From NCBI GenBank assembly GCA_023634235.1, contig JAMKCF010000031.1, positions 124,001 to 188,000 on the forward strand: 64,000 nt of DNA, given 5' to 3'. The notes below the pieces were generated by a model. It worked only from the letters and a program-made list of their open reading frames with translations. It searched no databases and had not been told where the DNA came from. The position numbers and the translations under genes are program-made. Within the stretch, counting starts at the first letter, position 1. Each line of letters opens with the position of its first letter. The DNA is from Pisaster brevispinus (lineage: Eukaryota; Echinodermata; Asteroidea; Forcipulatida; Asteriidae). Positions 61,944 to 64,000 of the stretch are shown here, in pieces.

Positions 61944-62062
61944 TACGGTGATCATGTAACGAGTCATGTGGGGAAAAACACAGGCGCGGTACTCGGGTGC
62001 GATCGAAACCACGACCCAGCATCCGATGTCTTTTCTAACCGCTAGACCACAGAGCGTGCCCG
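61944..62062 (-). mobile_element. tRNA-derived SINE remnant, family S1 copy 2
   Basis: Minus strand: an A box GTGGTCTAGCGGTTAGA (62050-62034) and a B-box-like GGTTTCGATCGCACC (62011-61997) stand at tRNA spacing, followed by a tail CCCACATGACTCGTTACATG shared with the copy at 34370-34490. The head resembles tRNAs carrying GGTCTAGNGGTTAG. The acceptor stem is not paired, so this is not a functional tRNA. Confidence 0.7.
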
Positions 62063-62235
62063 GTAACGATAAGCCAAGTCAAATTCTGTAATTTGATTTC
62101 TTTAAATCCCAAATCTAATGAGAATTGCATCAACTGGTATGTCTCATGCCATTTCAATGAAAGTTTTGAAATTAAACTATTAGGCTAAACAGCCAACGTT
62201 GAGTGACAACAAACGGTATTATGGTATATAATAGT
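62063..62235. other. non-coding spacer
   Basis: Short AT-rich interval; nothing recognised. Confidence 0.4.
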
Positions 62236-62877
62236 CAGTGCCGTGGTAGGACCTACTCGTAAAGTACTCTAACTCGAGTACTACTCGAATTCGAGTACAA
62301 TACTCGAGTACTGTTTTGATGGTACATGTACTCGTACTCGTACTCGAACTCGGCTAGCAAAACATCGTACTCGATACTCGACTGAAAAATAATCTATACT
62401 CAAGGTCATGTACTCGATACTCGACTGATAATGTTCTCGGACTCCGATTTTACCAACTCGTTGTTAAAAAAACACTTTCCTTTCCGCTTTCATCAAGTAT
62501 AAGAATAGGGAAATAAAGCTCCGGACAAATAAAATTAAGGTTGTCTTTGATGTGTCATGTTTAAAAGGCAGAGTTATCATAACAAGCACATATTGTCATA
62601 TAGAAATTAGTCACACACACACAAAAACACAATACACACCAAAACCAACAAACCCCAAAACAAAAGGTAATTAATTTATACCTCATTTTGTAATACTTCT
62701 TGTTATAAAGTACTCGAAGCACTTGGTACCCGGCTGTTGGACCCGATACAGATATCAGAATACTCAGTTCTCGGACAGTTGTACGCCCTCAATGACCCAA
62801 AGTTCGAGACTACTCGTCCACCTTACAATACTCGGTATACTTGATACTCGACTGACAAGTACTTGACCACAACAGTG
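62236..62877. mobile_element. non-autonomous hAT-like element
   Basis: Ends are similar inverted repeats: left CAGTGCCGTGGTAGGAC, right (minus strand) CACTGTTGTGGTCAAGT. The subterminal zones on both sides are packed with ACTCG/CGAGT words (TACTCGAGTAC, CTCGTACTCG, GATACTCGACTGA), as in hAT elements with subterminal transposase-binding repeats. About 640 bases, no transposase frame; no clear 8-bp target duplication. Confidence 0.6.
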
Positions 62878-64000
62878 GTGATTCTTAAATTGGTGTAGAA
62901 TGCCAGTTCATTCATTCTAATAAAGTTTCCAGTGAACAAGTCATTACAGCCAACTAAGAAAAATATCAAGGGTGGTCAATCGAGGAAACAGCGAGTCAAA
63001 AGGTCATGTTTTGTGTGGGATTTTTCCACTTTCATCGGTTGCCCAAGTATTGACATCCTCGTTGCATGTGGAATAAAGACAGATACGAAAGTTGTACTTA
63101 GATAGAGAGTTTTGAGGTTCTGAACACACGATGAATGAGGTGAGATTGATAAAATAAGGTTTCGATTGTTGACCTTACTTTTTTAGACTTTATGTCAGTA
63201 GGTTTGTGCACCCAAGAACCCGAGTAGCCAAGCAGGCCACGAAAAGTCCTTATAAAACAATGTTTCCATCTAAAACACAATACACGAAATTTTAAAAAGT
63301 CTGCCAATGCTCGTTTTTTCCTTTTAAATTTGAAAGAACACAAACGCGTAAAAATCACGCAAAAAACATATACACTGGTTGTTCTTGTGTACATGCTCTT
63401 TCCCGTAGACAAAGCTCCGTATTAATCCTCTTGTAGCTAACCCCTGGAAGGGAGACACGGTCAAACAACGCTGATTGGATCCCGAAAGTGACTGCTTTGC
63501 GCACAGGCTTGTGAAGAAAAGAAACAACTCGCACAATTAATCATATTTTTATACACGGTCACCCTAAACTTACAGTTAAACAAATCAAAGAGTGAGAAGT
63601 TACCAGTTGCTCTACGACTCGGTGCCTCTTTTGCCAGCATTCCTGCTTGGGCGCGCACGTAGAGCGGATCGACCACTAGCCTTATTAAACTGTGCCAAAT
63701 ATGATTATTTGAACATTTTAACTACATGGGTTATGATTGAGCAACGCTTTCCAGGGGGAAATTGTGCAGCGAGATCGACACACCAATGGAAAAGAGGTTG
63801 TTTTGTATGCATGTGTCTTATCTTAAATCGCGACTATCTAATTTGATAACGTTGTGACAGTTTGGATGGATGGCAGTGGTTTTATTGAAATGTTGAGAAC
63901 GGGGCAGACGAGTGTAACACGCTTCCCCTGACCAATGATTTGCCATGCTTTCATAACTTGTCAAGACGATGTGAGGTGCTGTGCGATGACGCAAAACGAA
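62878..64000. other. non-coding spacer to window end
   Basis: No gene recognised. Frames at 63098-63412 and 63592-63846 have no family features. Confidence 0.35.

Noticed and set aside
61944..62062. Functional tRNA gene
   Set aside because: A and B boxes are present, but the acceptor and anticodon stems do not pair and a SINE tail follows.

Overview
The window is a 64 kb piece of an animal nuclear genome. It is AT-rich and intron/intergenic in character, with abundant microsatellites, tRNA-derived SINE remnants and many short foldback DNA transposons. The one gene I can identify with confidence is a Fez-family zinc-finger transcription factor (Fezf) on the minus strand, 23378..24844, with its whole 488-codon reading frame in one uninterrupted block. 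The Fezf type, the mass of small inverted-repeat elements and the over-represented palindrome TAGGCCTA fit a marine deuterostome invertebrate. An echinoderm, plausibly a sea star, is my best guess; this is inference, not proof.

Layout. 1-23 kb lies downstream of Fezf. It has no recognisable gene and carries foldback/MITE copies (1.76, 8.9, 9.9, 16.35, 21.66 kb), a 190-bp duplicated block (9.14 and 11.6 kb), large GA, AAAT and CAA simple repeats, and a hAT-like end. 23.4-25.1 kb is Fezf with its 5' flank. 25-64 kb lies upstream of Fezf, about 39 kb without an identifiable protein-coding gene. That arm mixes decayed transposons with blocks of complex, CpG-containing, repeat-poor sequence near 27.5, 33.2, 40, 42.8, 51, 57 and 58.8 kb. 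The transposons include a broken non-LTR reverse transcriptase at 29.1 kb, several MITE families, three to four SINE-like pieces and a hAT-like element at 62.2 kb.

Reading of the whole. This looks like the regulatory desert of a developmental transcription factor: a compact coding gene inside tens of kilobases of non-coding DNA. The repeat-poor blocks hold clustered homeodomain (TAAT), Otx-type (TAATCC), TGACAG and CRE (TGACGTCA) words. They are my candidates for cis-regulatory modules, which only cross-species alignment or chromatin data could confirm. I saw no CRISPR array, intact tRNA, rRNA or intact transposase.

No new protein system was found. The most informative unusual structures are the intron-free complete Fezf frame, families of near-perfect hairpin MITEs (two of them sharing a terminal motif), a MITE with an internal 20-bp minisatellite whose copy number differs between two insertions, a MITE nested inside another repeat, a 59-bp five-unit tandem array, and a cluster of three perfect CRE palindromes.
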